DNA of 64,000 bases from a virus: positions 1 to 64,000 of IMG/VR virus record IMGVR_UViG_3300021962_000051; one strand, given 5' to 3'. Below the pieces are notes generated by a model. It was given only the letters and a program-made list of their open reading frames with translations. It searched no databases and was not told the DNA's origin. A program made the translations under genes and the position numbers. Shown here in pieces: positions 21,701 to 30,312 of the stretch; the first letter of the stretch is position 1; the number at the start of each line of letters is the position of its first letter.

Positions 21701-24305
21701 TGTCTCTGGTGATATTCTATTATCTTCAGCTGGTAGTGGATTACAAACGTTTACTGTTAACTCTCTTGAAGGAGCATACGATGGTGTTTATAACATCACT
21801 TCGATTCCTACAACAAACCAATTCGTAGTTTCTGCAGACTTTGAGATTCCAAAACGACAATACGAATTTGATGCGTTTAACGATGTGTCACAGGGTACTG
21901 ACGCTATTACGTTGGGAGTTTCCTCTCCTTATACACCACACAACTTGTATCAAGGTGAGCAATTAACTTACAATCAAAACAGTCAGGCGACTGATATTAT
22001 CAATAACGTCAACGTTACTGCATTGTATGCGATTCCAATTAACCAATACGAAACTCTAATTGCAGAATCTTATGCTTCTGCTCTAGCTGGACAACGTATT
22101 CAGTTAACTCCTGCTTCAGCTACTGAAACACAATATCTAGAAACTACTTCTCTTGTTAAGTCTACAATTCAAGAGGGTTCAGTTGCTGGTGCAATCAATG
22201 GAAACAGATTAACTGGTTCTGGTACTAAGTTCTTATCAGACTACAAACGTGGTGATACAATTTGGATCGTGGTTGATGGTCGTTTACAAGGATTTACTGT
22301 AGACGTTATTACTACTGATGAACAGTTGTACATTACTGGTACTTTCCCAGCTGCATTTGCAAATGCGGAATACTTCTTGTTAACTCAGTCTAACTTACGT
22401 CCTGATGGATACTCTCTACACAAATCATTCGATGGTGGTGTGGATATTACTGCTGGTACTTCACCAAACAGTAAGATTGTTCGTCAATCTCGTAAGTACT
22501 TCCGTTATCAGTCTGGTAAAGGTATTCAAAACTCATACGCAATTAACTTCTCACCTGCGAAAACAGTTGCTTCATTGACTTTCTCTGATGCTACTGGTGC
22601 TAACGTAGTGACAGTTAGATGTCAAGAGCCACATAACTTAAAACTGAACGATCAGATTATTATGTCTGAAGCTGTAGTTACTACTGGTAACAACGTATAC
22701 AACGGAACATTCTCTGTTGCATCAGTTAGTGACTTGTTTACTTACACTTACCTCGTTGGTTCTGTTCCTACTCAGCAAAAAGCTGCAGGATTCCCAGAGT
22801 ACTCTCGTGACTCTTGGCGTGACTCTGCAATTCGTGCAGGTATGTTCGATGATCAAAACGGATTCTTCTTTGAATACGATGGTCAAGATCTATACGCAGT
22901 AAGACGTTCTTCAACACTACAGTTATCTGGTACAGTTAATGCGTCATTCGGTTCACAGGTTATCACTGGTAACAATACTTCGTTTACTACTCAGCTAAAC
23001 GCTGGTAATAACATTGTTATTCGTGGACAGTCTTATCGAATCGTTGAAATTTCTTCAGATAACCGATTAGTTGTTCAACCAGCTTACAAAGGTGTAACTG
23101 CAAGAAACATTAAGATTACAAAAACTGTTGATGTGAAAACACCAAGTACTGAATTCTCAGTCGACCCAATGGATGGAACTGGTCCAACTGGATACGTGTT
23201 TAACGTACACAAAATTCAGATGGCATACCACGACTACTCATGGTATGGTGCTGGTAAGATTCGTTACGGATTCAAGGATAGAAAAGGACACGTCCATTAC
23301 TTCCACGAATATATTCACAACAACAAATTGAACGAATCATACTTCCGTTCTGGTAACTTACCTGGAAGATACGAGATTGAAAATGGTAATAACCCATCTT
23401 CTGCTCCTACTCTATTCCACTTTGGTACTTCTATCATTATGGATGGTACGTTCGATGACGACGAATCATACTTGTTTACTGCTAACTCTAAACCAATGGT
23501 GTTTGCACAGGGTGCTGCTCAGTCCTTTACGACTGCTGGTGCTTCTACTTTCGAAGAAATTACATTAAACGCTAATCGTGTTTACGTGTATGCTCTTCCA
23601 GTAAGTGCTGCAAATGCTGCATTAGTCAAAGTGGGTCAGTTAATTTCTGACGCTAGCGACATTCTTCCTGAGAAATCTTATGTTACTCAGGTTATTGTTT
23701 CTGGTGCAAACTCTAAAGTCTATGCTTCATACCCTGCAACTAAAGTGGTTCCAGTTGGATACTCTCAAATTGCTAGTGGTGCTACTTTGAACATCGGTGA
23801 AACAGCGTTCGGTAATGGTTCAGTTGACTTAACTCGACCAATTCCATTAATCTCTATTCGTCTTGCTCCATCTGTTGACTCTGGTCTAACAGGTGCTGTC
23901 GGTGAACGTGAGATTATTAACCGAATGCAATTAAAACTAAAATCTGCTGGTGTTACAACCAACAAGGACGTGGAGATCTTCTTCATCCTTAACGGATTAC
24001 CAAGTAAATTGACTTATGATAAGGTTGCTGCTCCATCACTATCAGAATTGATTTCGCACGACACAGGTGACATTATCCAACGTGGTACTGTTATCTTCTC
24101 GACTAAATCATCTGCTGGTTCGATTGAGATCGATCTTGATAAGTTGATCGACATGGGTAACTCTATTATGGGTGGTGACTCGGTGTTCCCTGCTGGTCCA
24201 GACTTATTGACTGTTGCGGTACAGCCACAAGATACTTCTGGAATTAGTAGTGCTTCGCCAATGCAGGTATCAGGAAAAATTTCTTGGTCTGAATCTCAAG
24301 CGTAA
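18783..24305 (+). CDS. Giant virion/tail-fibre protein
   Basis: A 1840-residue protein with GAGGATAAAA before its ATG. The N-terminal ~130 residues (IPFGYEINLANNTIGIPGNYPAERILLITNVTKNKILYNFAD...) look like an attachment domain. The body is beta-type, with repeated 'G-L-x-x-G' blocks (SETHGLNVGTKVYLRN near 19575; AHGLSANAAILF near 19860; AHGLEDGDSALVTV near 20900; PHNLKLNDQIIM near 22630) and GSGTKFLSDYKRGDTIWI-type modules (near 22210 and 22960). These are probably tandem small barrels along a long fibre. No enzyme motif was seen. It is typical of very long structural proteins in marine T4-like phages; the precise role is unknown. Confidence 0.8.
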   Translation: MPKKLIPFGYEINLANNTIGIPGNYPAERILLITNVTKNKILYNFADPTAGYTSVIYDVDDDYTQVNTVLSLNDTANMSATADDILQIFVEEDFARIGFEEAMIDPVNKLRVSNPENLIDTDFEYGLQSSKWETLQTVLNIPTIYSTSGDTPLEDLVSIITTDGSKQVKVTVGVDMDLKLGDPVAVQGTTNISAEGYFLVSGIASTKIFFYEMDKEAVTSEDISGSYSTVIPAKFFEGSNLNLDLSTSAIVTDEANPSNITITTSETHGLNVGTKVYLRNTIGPKILEIADPTLTAPDGRPYVDSVAELTVTNTVDATTPIGGGGYLEFPVVTWDWEPTYVKYLSAVDIDTTLDQITWTAHGLSANAAILFQTQVRGQTNAGLVDGTVYYANPIDADTIELYTDYQTLASRVNLTGLDITRGHPRIGLVYKVEGNSGNDRYTSFYMRNIRSNVTGSYDIGNVNNTNSNSFTWDITNHMGTGRVPVESIVYNIYHSGNLAGGGNYVSTTFTGRNYLGLGSGNVSYNVGGKGSNTATESPNLDVTRCIYLSSSRYYISVTYQATGSVITRDKFGNPTNSFRIIYYIRFRDVPTTMNADHSGSDLSQATFGLGRDAGARVFAFQSRTPGTAYQNAADNYSYLVNQRNNGRYGTGIIRYNYQVTTSNGLGILTTNYNDPNREEYSSNSTHIYYGMAKDLSSFRNLIYAQAHGLEDGDSALVTVTNYSTTNRFAFVDGNGNSVAIAQTTFNATVSVVSDNYFRLQINQTPNTDDISEFPEEFSIETQKVNPLYNSIYIQNHKIVGTATARYTTAGTVIGGLTNNTIYSLQYLNDSRLIVKDASVADNSNSATTTAFGSSSNAQNQAFTIDVETPIGFLPANVTITGVQFRGDFSARNEFVTLNFADATSYSIGRSGGQDTSVWLDDPTWVAKNVSALLVNSGSPAKKSIQVTASPTSAINFTVSGMSRWWEIRFQISAVSGDILLSSAGSGLQTFTVNSLEGAYDGVYNITSIPTTNQFVVSADFEIPKRQYEFDAFNDVSQGTDAITLGVSSPYTPHNLYQGEQLTYNQNSQATDIINNVNVTALYAIPINQYETLIAESYASALAGQRIQLTPASATETQYLETTSLVKSTIQEGSVAGAINGNRLTGSGTKFLSDYKRGDTIWIVVDGRLQGFTVDVITTDEQLYITGTFPAAFANAEYFLLTQSNLRPDGYSLHKSFDGGVDITAGTSPNSKIVRQSRKYFRYQSGKGIQNSYAINFSPAKTVASLTFSDATGANVVTVRCQEPHNLKLNDQIIMSEAVVTTGNNVYNGTFSVASVSDLFTYTYLVGSVPTQQKAAGFPEYSRDSWRDSAIRAGMFDDQNGFFFEYDGQDLYAVRRSSTLQLSGTVNASFGSQVITGNNTSFTTQLNAGNNIVIRGQSYRIVEISSDNRLVVQPAYKGVTARNIKITKTVDVKTPSTEFSVDPMDGTGPTGYVFNVHKIQMAYHDYSWYGAGKIRYGFKDRKGHVHYFHEYIHNNKLNESYFRSGNLPGRYEIENGNNPSSAPTLFHFGTSIIMDGTFDDDESYLFTANSKPMVFAQGAAQSFTTAGASTFEEITLNANRVYVYALPVSAANAALVKVGQLISDASDILPEKSYVTQVIVSGANSKVYASYPATKVVPVGYSQIASGATLNIGETAFGNGSVDLTRPIPLISIRLAPSVDSGLTGAVGEREIINRMQLKLKSAGVTTNKDVEIFFILNGLPSKLTYDKVAAPSLSELISHDTGDIIQRGTVIFSTKSSAGSIEIDLDKLIDMGNSIMGGDSVFPAGPDLLTVAVQPQDTSGISSASPMQVSGKISWSESQA

Positions 24306-24317
24306 GGGGGAGAAATC

Positions 24318-24920
24318 GTGCCTTATCTTGGAAGAGAACCAACATACGGAAGTTTCGAGAAACAGGTGTTCGCTACTAATAATAGCGACACCTCGTTCCT
24401 CCTAGACTATCCTGTTGGTAGTGCATCAAGTGTACTGATTACAAAAGATGGTTTAGTTTTAACACCTGAAGTTGATTATACAATTTCTGGTGGTGGATCG
24501 ACAATCAATATTTCTGGTGCTGCTCTTGCATCTTCTGTTAAATTAGTTGCTGTCTTTTTATCAAAACAGCAATCAGTAAACACAGTAGCTGACAGTTCGA
24601 TCACTGCTTCAAAATTATCGACTGGTCCAAGAAAGTCTGTTGTTAATTCGTACGAGATTATTTCTGCTAGCCAAACTCTAATTGCTGGTAATCACTATTT
24701 CGCTGATGGCTTAGGTGCAACTATTAATCTAGTTTTACCTGTTGCGTCATTAGGCGACACTGTGCGTATTGCAAAAGTAGGTGCTACTGGAACAGTTAAT
24801 ATTGTTCCAAATACAGGACAAAAGATTGAGGGTGCGACTGTAGTAAGTCAAACTCTAACAAGTTACGAAACTAATACCTATGTGTATACAAATACAACAT
24901 ATGGATGGGTTAGAAATTAA
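24318..24920 (+). CDS. Tail fibre-like protein
   Basis: A 200-residue protein; the GTG start follows GGGGGAGAAATC. The first ~80 residues (MPYLGREPTYGSFEKQVF...FLLDYPVGSASSVLITKDGLVLTPEVDYTISGGGSTINI) form an adaptor module like that in 15964-17805. Then comes SSITASKLSTGPRKS and a short beta domain ending in TTYGWVRN. This resembles a short fibre or a fibre half that assembles with another chain. Confidence 0.7.
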   Translation: MPYLGREPTYGSFEKQVFATNNSDTSFLLDYPVGSASSVLITKDGLVLTPEVDYTISGGGSTINISGAALASSVKLVAVFLSKQQSVNTVADSSITASKLSTGPRKSVVNSYEIISASQTLIAGNHYFADGLGATINLVLPVASLGDTVRIAKVGATGTVNIVPNTGQKIEGATVVSQTLTSYETNTYVYTNTTYGWVRN

Positions 24921-24927
24921 ATTCTAA

Positions 24928-24935
24928 CTAAATAA
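24928..24935 (+). promoter_or_regulatory. Late promoter motif
   Basis: CTAAATAA 14 bases before the ATG at 24949, with AAGAAGAGAAAC between. Confidence 0.5.
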
Positions 24936-24948
24936 GAAGAGAAACGGA

Positions 24949-25287
24949 ATGGCAATAATAGTAGATTTCTTTATCGATCAAGGATCTGATTATGAGAACA
25001 TCATAACTATTAATGATAGTTCTGGATCACCACGTAATCTGACTGGATATACTGTGGCGAGTCAAATAAGAAAAGGACATGGATCAACTACAAGTTATCC
25101 ATTTACTGCTGCTTTGTTTGGAAATGATCCAGCGACTGGAAGAATTATATTAACTCTGACTAATACTCAGACTTCGGCAATTCCTGCTGGTAGGTATGTT
25201 TATGATATTGAATTAACATCTCCTGCAGGTAAAAAGTCTAGAGTCATAGAAGGAATAGTAACTTTAAGTCCAGAAACAACGAGGTAA
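24949..25287 (+). CDS. Beta-sandwich virion protein (BppU N-terminal-like)
   Basis: A 112-residue protein with FIDQGSDYENIITINDSSGSPRNLTGYTVASQIRK, then ATGRIILTLTNTQTSAIPAGRYVYDIELTSPAGKKSRVIEGIVTLSP. This order (gapped strands, a D-x-x-x-x-R/Y turn, closing V-x-L-S-P) resembles the N-terminal domain of baseplate upper proteins (BppU) that anchors receptor-binding proteins. The match is by pattern only. It lies with the fibre genes. Confidence 0.6.
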   Translation: MAIIVDFFIDQGSDYENIITINDSSGSPRNLTGYTVASQIRKGHGSTTSYPFTAALFGNDPATGRIILTLTNTQTSAIPAGRYVYDIELTSPAGKKSRVIEGIVTLSPETTR

Positions 25288-25290
25288 TAA

Positions 25291-25578
25291 ATGTCAACAG
25301 TAACAACCAACTTAAATACGCAAGAAGGAAGTACGCTAGAGACACAGGTTACTGCTGCTGATACTACAAGTTCAGGTAGTAGTACAAGTTCCTCGACGTC
25401 ATCTGGTCAAATAACATCAGGGCAGACTTCTGGTCTCCCACTCTCTGAAAACTCGGAAGTAGACGTAGTAGCAGAGGGATTAGTGAATGGTTCAGTATTG
25501 GTGTACCGATCCACAACGTCAAAATGGACGTCTACCATAAACCTCAATGCTCAAAACATGGACGCTGGGGAATTCTAA
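25291..25578 (+). CDS. Ser/Thr-rich small virion protein
   Basis: A 95-residue protein with a low-complexity Ser/Thr/Gly stretch (residues ~25-50) followed by a short conserved-looking NGSVLVYRSTTSKWTST block of the type found where fibre proteins bind each other. It ends in NLNAQNMDAGEF. Three bases separate it from the preceding gene. Probably a linker or minor fibre component. Confidence 0.6.
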   Translation: MSTVTTNLNTQEGSTLETQVTAADTTSSGSSTSSSTSSGQITSGQTSGLPLSENSEVDVVAEGLVNGSVLVYRSTTSKWTSTINLNAQNMDAGEF

Positions 25579-25597
25579 AAATTAGGAGATATAACAA

Positions 25598-27442
25598 ATG
25601 GCATCGTTAATTAGAATTAAAAGATCTTCCGTAGCAGGTAATCCAACTACCCTTGCTGCTGGAGAACTTGCATATTCAGCGTTACCTGACAATGGCTCAA
25701 ATGGTGGCGAAAGACTGTATATTGGTATTGGTACTGAGACAAATGGTAATGCTGCGAATCACTACGTGGTTGGTGGTAAATATTTCACAGACAGTATTGA
25801 TGCAGCAACATCTGCAAATACTGCTAACACAATTATTAAACGTGATGCGAATGGCGACTTTGCTGCTGGCACAATCACTGCAACAAGATTTTCTGGTGCA
25901 ATCGATGGCGCAGGCATTGACGTTAACTCGGTTACATTAGGCACACAAACAACTGGTAATTACCTAGCAACTTTAGCAGATGCTGGTAACTCAAACTTAG
26001 TCGTTGTTGGCTCAGGATCTGAAACTGCTGCTGTAACATTAGATCTTTCTGATACTGGTGTAACTGGTGGACAGTACGGATCTGCAACAGCAATTCCTCA
26101 GATTACAGTTGACGCAAAAGGACGTGTCACTGCTGCTGGAACAATAAACGTAGCGACTTCATTATCTGTTAATGCCGAGTCAGGCACAGGTGATGGTGTT
26201 GATCTATTAACTGATTCACTTACAATCAATGGTGACGCAAGTCATCTTTCTACTTCGATTACAGGCGACACAGTAACTATCTCCTCAGATGCCACTGAAT
26301 TAAATACTGCTAGCACAATCGTTGCGAGAGATGCAAGTGGAAACTTTTCTGCTGGAACAATTACTGCTAACTTAACTGGTAACGTGACTGGTGATGTAAC
26401 TGGTGACATTACTGGTGATGTAACATCTTCAAACGTAATTATCTCTGGTGGATCAATCGACACAACAATGATTGGTGCTGTTGATCCTGCATATGGTGCA
26501 TTCACTACTTTACAAGCTACTACTCCATCTTTCACTGGTAATCTAGACATGAACAGCAACAACATCGTGAATGTTGCTGAACCAACACAATCACACCATG
26601 CTGCGACTAAATCATATGTTGATGCTGTTAAGACTGGTTTAGATGTTAAAGATTCAGTTAAAGTTGCGACTACTGAAAACATTGCTCTTGATGGAACTCA
26701 AGCAAGCGTCGATGGTGTTGCATTGACTGATGGCGATCGTGTTCTTGTTAAGAATCAAACTGATCAAACAGAAAATGGTATCTACGTAGTTTCAACTTCT
26801 GGAAACTGGTCTCGTTCAACTGATGCTGACAACAATCCTGGAAACGAAGTTTCTGGTGGTATGTTTACTTTCGTTGAATCAGGAACTGTAAATGCTGACT
26901 CAGGTTGGGTATTATCTAACGTAACTGGTAATGCTGTTCTTGGTACTGACAGTTTACAATTCTCTCAGTTCTCTGGTGCTGGTCAAATTATTGCTGGTAT
27001 TGCTTTAAGCAAAACTGGTAATACTATTGATGTTAACGTTTCTACTAATGGTGGTCTTAATGTAAATGGTTCAGATCAATTAGAATTAGATTCAAATGTA
27101 TCTGGTGCTGGTTTAACATTAACAAATGGTGTTCTTGACGTAGTTGGTACTGCAAATAGAATTACTGTTAATGCAAATGATATTGATATTGCTTCAACTT
27201 ACGTTGGTCAAACATCAATTACAACTTTAGGTACTATCGATACTGGTACATGGGAAGGAACAACTATTGCTGCTGGTTATGGTGGTACTGGTTTATCTTC
27301 TTACACAGTAGGTGACTTAGTATACGCAAGTGGCGCAACTACTCTAGCTAAATTAGCAATGGGTAATGCTGGCACTGTGTTACAAGTTAATAGTGCTGGT
27401 AGTGCATTGACTTACGGAGATCTTGATGGTGGTACTTATTAA
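25598..27442 (+). CDS. Tail fibre protein with tropism-determinant-type N-terminus
   Basis: A 614-residue protein. The N-terminal ~50 residues (IRIKRSSVAGNPTTLAAGELAYSA...GERLYIGIG) resemble the N-terminal domain of the major tropism determinant family of receptor-binding proteins. Repeated stalk units follow: IIKRDANGDFAAGTITA and IVARDASGNFSAGTITANLTGN, a short collagen-like GDVTGDITGDVT run (about 26385-26425), and a DMNSNNIVNVAEPTQSHHAATKSYVDA segment known from long tail-fibre stalks. The C-terminus is Gly-rich (GGTGLSSYTVGDLVYASG). Probably a host-recognition fibre. Confidence 0.8.
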   Translation: MASLIRIKRSSVAGNPTTLAAGELAYSALPDNGSNGGERLYIGIGTETNGNAANHYVVGGKYFTDSIDAATSANTANTIIKRDANGDFAAGTITATRFSGAIDGAGIDVNSVTLGTQTTGNYLATLADAGNSNLVVVGSGSETAAVTLDLSDTGVTGGQYGSATAIPQITVDAKGRVTAAGTINVATSLSVNAESGTGDGVDLLTDSLTINGDASHLSTSITGDTVTISSDATELNTASTIVARDASGNFSAGTITANLTGNVTGDVTGDITGDVTSSNVIISGGSIDTTMIGAVDPAYGAFTTLQATTPSFTGNLDMNSNNIVNVAEPTQSHHAATKSYVDAVKTGLDVKDSVKVATTENIALDGTQASVDGVALTDGDRVLVKNQTDQTENGIYVVSTSGNWSRSTDADNNPGNEVSGGMFTFVESGTVNADSGWVLSNVTGNAVLGTDSLQFSQFSGAGQIIAGIALSKTGNTIDVNVSTNGGLNVNGSDQLELDSNVSGAGLTLTNGVLDVVGTANRITVNANDIDIASTYVGQTSITTLGTIDTGTWEGTTIAAGYGGTGLSSYTVGDLVYASGATTLAKLAMGNAGTVLQVNSAGSALTYGDLDGGTY

Positions 27443-27448
27443 TAAATA
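27441..27448 (+). promoter_or_regulatory. Late promoter motif
   Basis: AATAAATA overlapping the end of the previous stop codon and 19 bases before the ATG at 27468; an AAGGAAAC ribosome site follows. Confidence 0.45.
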
Positions 27449-27467
27449 GTAAGTAAGGAAACCATCA

Positions 27468-27797
27468 ATGGCAAACGTAATTAAAATCAAAGGCTCTGGA
27501 GTTGCTAGTTCAACTCCATCCTCTCTTGAATATAGAGAGTTAGCATTAAACTATGCTGACAAAAAACTTTATTTCAAGGACAGCACTGGTGCTATCGATT
27601 TCTTCGATGCATCTGCTGGTGGCGTAACTGATAACGTACTTAACGATACAGTTATACACGGAGTCTTTCCAACTGGAGACTATGGCGACTTTGGTGTTGG
27701 GACACTTGATGCGTTTGGAATAAGAACAAACTTTAAAACCTATGAATGCATGGGTGGAATTGGGTATCTACGTCAGATAGATCTTGGTTCATTATAG
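27468..27797 (+). CDS. Short fibre-like protein with shared N-terminal module
   Basis: A 109-residue protein whose N-terminus (VIKIKGSGVASSTPSSLEYRELALNYADKKLYFKDSTGAI) is a variant of the adaptor module that starts the flanking longer fibres. Only about 60 further residues follow, with no stalk repeats. It may be a stand-alone adaptor or the remnant of a longer fibre; the frame is intact and has its own ribosome site. Confidence 0.65.
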   Translation: MANVIKIKGSGVASSTPSSLEYRELALNYADKKLYFKDSTGAIDFFDASAGGVTDNVLNDTVIHGVFPTGDYGDFGVGTLDAFGIRTNFKTYECMGGIGYLRQIDLGSL

Positions 27798-27811
27798 TTA
27801 GGGAAATTTAG

Positions 27812-29329
27812 ATGCCAACACAAATACAACTTAGACGTGGAACTGCGACACAAAACAATGGCTTTACAGGTGCTGTTGGTGAAGTCACAGTAAACACTAC
27901 GAATTATGCTCTACGTGTGCATGACGGATCCACACAAGGTGGCGTCGAACTTGCACTTAACGATTTAACAAACGTAAACACTTCTGCTGCTCTTAGCTTA
28001 GCAAGTATTACAACTACTGGTAATGTTGATGTTGGTGGCAATTTAACCGTAACTGGTACTACAACTTTTAATGGTGGAACACTAACACTCGGTGATGCTG
28101 ATACAGACAATGTTGTCTTCGGTGCCGACGTTCAATCAAGTATTATTCCTGATGCTGACGATTCTTATGCATTAGGTACTTCTGCAAAGAAATGGTCTGA
28201 TTTACATGTCGTTGATATTACTGCGACAGGAAATCAAACTATTGGTGGCACATTAGGTGTCAGCAATTTAGCAACACTTCATTCTTTATCTGTAACTAAC
28301 AATGCCACTGTAAGTGGTAATGTTGAAGCAACTGGAAACTACCTATCTGCTGCAGGTAATCTAACTTTAACTTCTGGTAATGCATCAATCGGTGGCACTT
28401 TAGGTGTTACTGGCGTATCTACGCTTGATAGTTTATCCGTAACAAATAACGCAACAGTTGGTGGAAGTTTAACCATCACTGGCGATTTACAAGTTGACGG
28501 AACAACAACTACTATTAACTCTACTACTTTAGACGTTGATGATATTAACATCACAGTTGCTAAAGGTGCTGCAAATGCTGCTGCTGCAAATGGTGCAGGT
28601 TTAACAGTAGATGGTGCTGACGCAACATTCACTTATACTTCTGCAGACGATCGTTGGAATATTAATAAAGGTATGAACATCACAGGTGCTTTGGTACCTA
28701 CAACTGATGTTACATACGACTTAGGTACTTCTTCACTACGTTGGAAAGATCTATACCTATCAGGAAACACTATTGATTTAGGTGGAACAAAACTTTCACT
28801 AGATGCAAACTCTAACATCTCAGTTACAGATGGTAGTGGTAATCTTAAAAAATTAAACGTAGAAGAATTAGAATTCGGTACAGGTGCGAACAAAAGACGT
28901 TTACGTATTCGTTCAGGCAAACTTCGTTTCGACGATGGTGACGACACTGACGAATCTGCGATTAAAGCAGACTTAATTAAAAACACTGCTGACGACTTAG
29001 CTGAAGGAACTACAAATCTTTACTACTCTGATGCAAAAGTTCAAACAAAATTAGCAAGTATTTCTGGTAACATCGTTCCAGATACAAATAATACTTATGA
29101 TCTAGGTAGCGATACCAATCAATTTAGACACTTATACCTTTCTGGTTCCTCAATGTTTATGGGTACTACAAGGGTTTCAATGCACGCTAATGGCTACTTA
29201 GTATTCAATGCTGATCATGCGAATAATTATCCATCATCAGCAGATTCTTCAGTAGCTACATCAACTAACGGAATTGGGGCTACTTCAGGATTCGCTGTAG
29301 CAATGGCTATTGGTCTTGGGGGTATGTAA
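27812..29329 (+). CDS. Tail fibre protein with beta-helix-like repeats
   Basis: A 505-residue protein. The N-terminal receptor-binding-protein module (IQLRRGTATQNNGFTGAVGEVTVNTTNYALRVHDGST) is followed by tandem units of about 30-60 residues: LTVTGTTTFNGGTLTLG, GTLGVSNLATLHSLSVTNNATV, and GTLGVTGVSTLDSLSVTNNATV, suggesting a triple-stranded beta fibre. LGTSAKKWSDLHV and LGTSSLRWKDLYLSG units repeat downstream. The C-terminus ends in GFAVAMAIGLGGM, the hydrophobic tail also found on two small proteins of the cassette. Gene 13 starts in its stop codon. Confidence 0.8.
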   Translation: MPTQIQLRRGTATQNNGFTGAVGEVTVNTTNYALRVHDGSTQGGVELALNDLTNVNTSAALSLASITTTGNVDVGGNLTVTGTTTFNGGTLTLGDADTDNVVFGADVQSSIIPDADDSYALGTSAKKWSDLHVVDITATGNQTIGGTLGVSNLATLHSLSVTNNATVSGNVEATGNYLSAAGNLTLTSGNASIGGTLGVTGVSTLDSLSVTNNATVGGSLTITGDLQVDGTTTTINSTTLDVDDINITVAKGAANAAAANGAGLTVDGADATFTYTSADDRWNINKGMNITGALVPTTDVTYDLGTSSLRWKDLYLSGNTIDLGGTKLSLDANSNISVTDGSGNLKKLNVEELEFGTGANKRRLRIRSGKLRFDDGDDTDESAIKADLIKNTADDLAEGTTNLYYSDAKVQTKLASISGNIVPDTNNTYDLGSDTNQFRHLYLSGSSMFMGTTRVSMHANGYLVFNADHANNYPSSADSSVATSTNGIGATSGFAVAMAIGLGGM

Positions 29330-30309
29330 TGGCAGTTACAACTCGCCAAGGACTTAAAGATTATGCCTTACGTGCACTTGGTGCACCTGTTATAGAAATT
29401 AACGTTGCTGAAGAGCAATTAGAAGACAGAATCGATGAGGCTCTAGACTATTTCAACATCAATCACTGGGATGGTTCTGAAAGAGCATTCCTTCAACATA
29501 AAGTTGTTGGTTCAACACTAACATTCTCCTCTGGGTCAGGTACATCGTTTATAGATGGCGAAACGATTACAGGTAATACGTCAGGAGTATTCGGAGTAGT
29601 TCAAAAAAATACAAGAACTGCTACTACTCTACAGTACGATTACTCTAGAAAAATTACAAACAATTTAAAAGAAAAAGCACCTTTCGTAGTTGGCGAAACT
29701 GTCGTTGGTGCTTCATCTGCTGCAACTGCGATTATTGGAAGTATTACTTTAGGTGATATTGAGAATCGTTACATTCCAATTCCAGATAGCACTTATGGTG
29801 TTAATAAAGTATTTTCTTTATACTCTGGTTCTTCTACTATGAAGAACATTTTTGATTTACAGTATCAATTAAGATTAAATGATCTTTATGATTTAACTGC
29901 CACTTCAGTTGTTTATTATACGACTGTAATGAATCATCTACAAATGTTAGATACTCTATTAAATGGTGCAGTATTGTATCGTTTCAATCGTCTATCAAAT
30001 CGTTTATACATTGATATGGATTGGGGATTTGAAGCACAAGTAGGAGATTACATTTTAGTTGATACATATAAAGCAATGGATCCAGCTACATTCAATAGAG
30101 TGTATAATGAACCATGGCTAAAGAAATATGTAACAGCATTATTCAAAATGCAATGGGGAGCAAACCTTAAAAAGTTTAGTGGTTTATCTCTTCCAGGTGG
30201 TGTATCTATCGATGGCGATGGTATATACAACGAAGCAATGAATGAGAAAAATGCTTTAGAAGATGAATTAACAGGTAAGGCAGCACCATTAGAATTTTTT
30301 GTGGGGTAA
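29329..30309 (+). CDS. 13: Neck protein gp13 (head completion)
   Basis: A 326-residue protein (T4 gp13 is 309) with the typical start TRQGLKDYALRALGAPVIEINVAEEQLEDRIDEALDYF and a conserved C-terminal half (YNEPWLKKYVTALFKMQWGANLKKFSGLSLPGGVSIDG). gp13 and gp14 form the neck that closes the filled head and accepts the tail. Order 13-14-15 is conserved, and the gene overlaps the upstream fibre stop by one base. Confidence 0.92.
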   Translation: MAVTTRQGLKDYALRALGAPVIEINVAEEQLEDRIDEALDYFNINHWDGSERAFLQHKVVGSTLTFSSGSGTSFIDGETITGNTSGVFGVVQKNTRTATTLQYDYSRKITNNLKEKAPFVVGETVVGASSAATAIIGSITLGDIENRYIPIPDSTYGVNKVFSLYSGSSTMKNIFDLQYQLRLNDLYDLTATSVVYYTTVMNHLQMLDTLLNGAVLYRFNRLSNRLYIDMDWGFEAQVGDYILVDTYKAMDPATFNRVYNEPWLKKYVTALFKMQWGANLKKFSGLSLPGGVSIDGDGIYNEAMNEKNALEDELTGKAAPLEFFVG

Positions 30310-30312
30310 ACG

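Noticed and set aside
26385-26425. Short repeats encoding GDVTGDITGDVT, considered as a DNA repeat or CRISPR-like array
   Set aside because: The repeat is in frame and protein-level (a fibre stalk). No spacer/repeat pattern of a CRISPR array exists anywhere in the window.
26242-26682. Minus-strand frame of 146 codons opposite a fibre gene
   Set aside because: Shadow of a repetitive fibre gene: codon bias, promoter motifs and ribosome sites all favour the + strand here.
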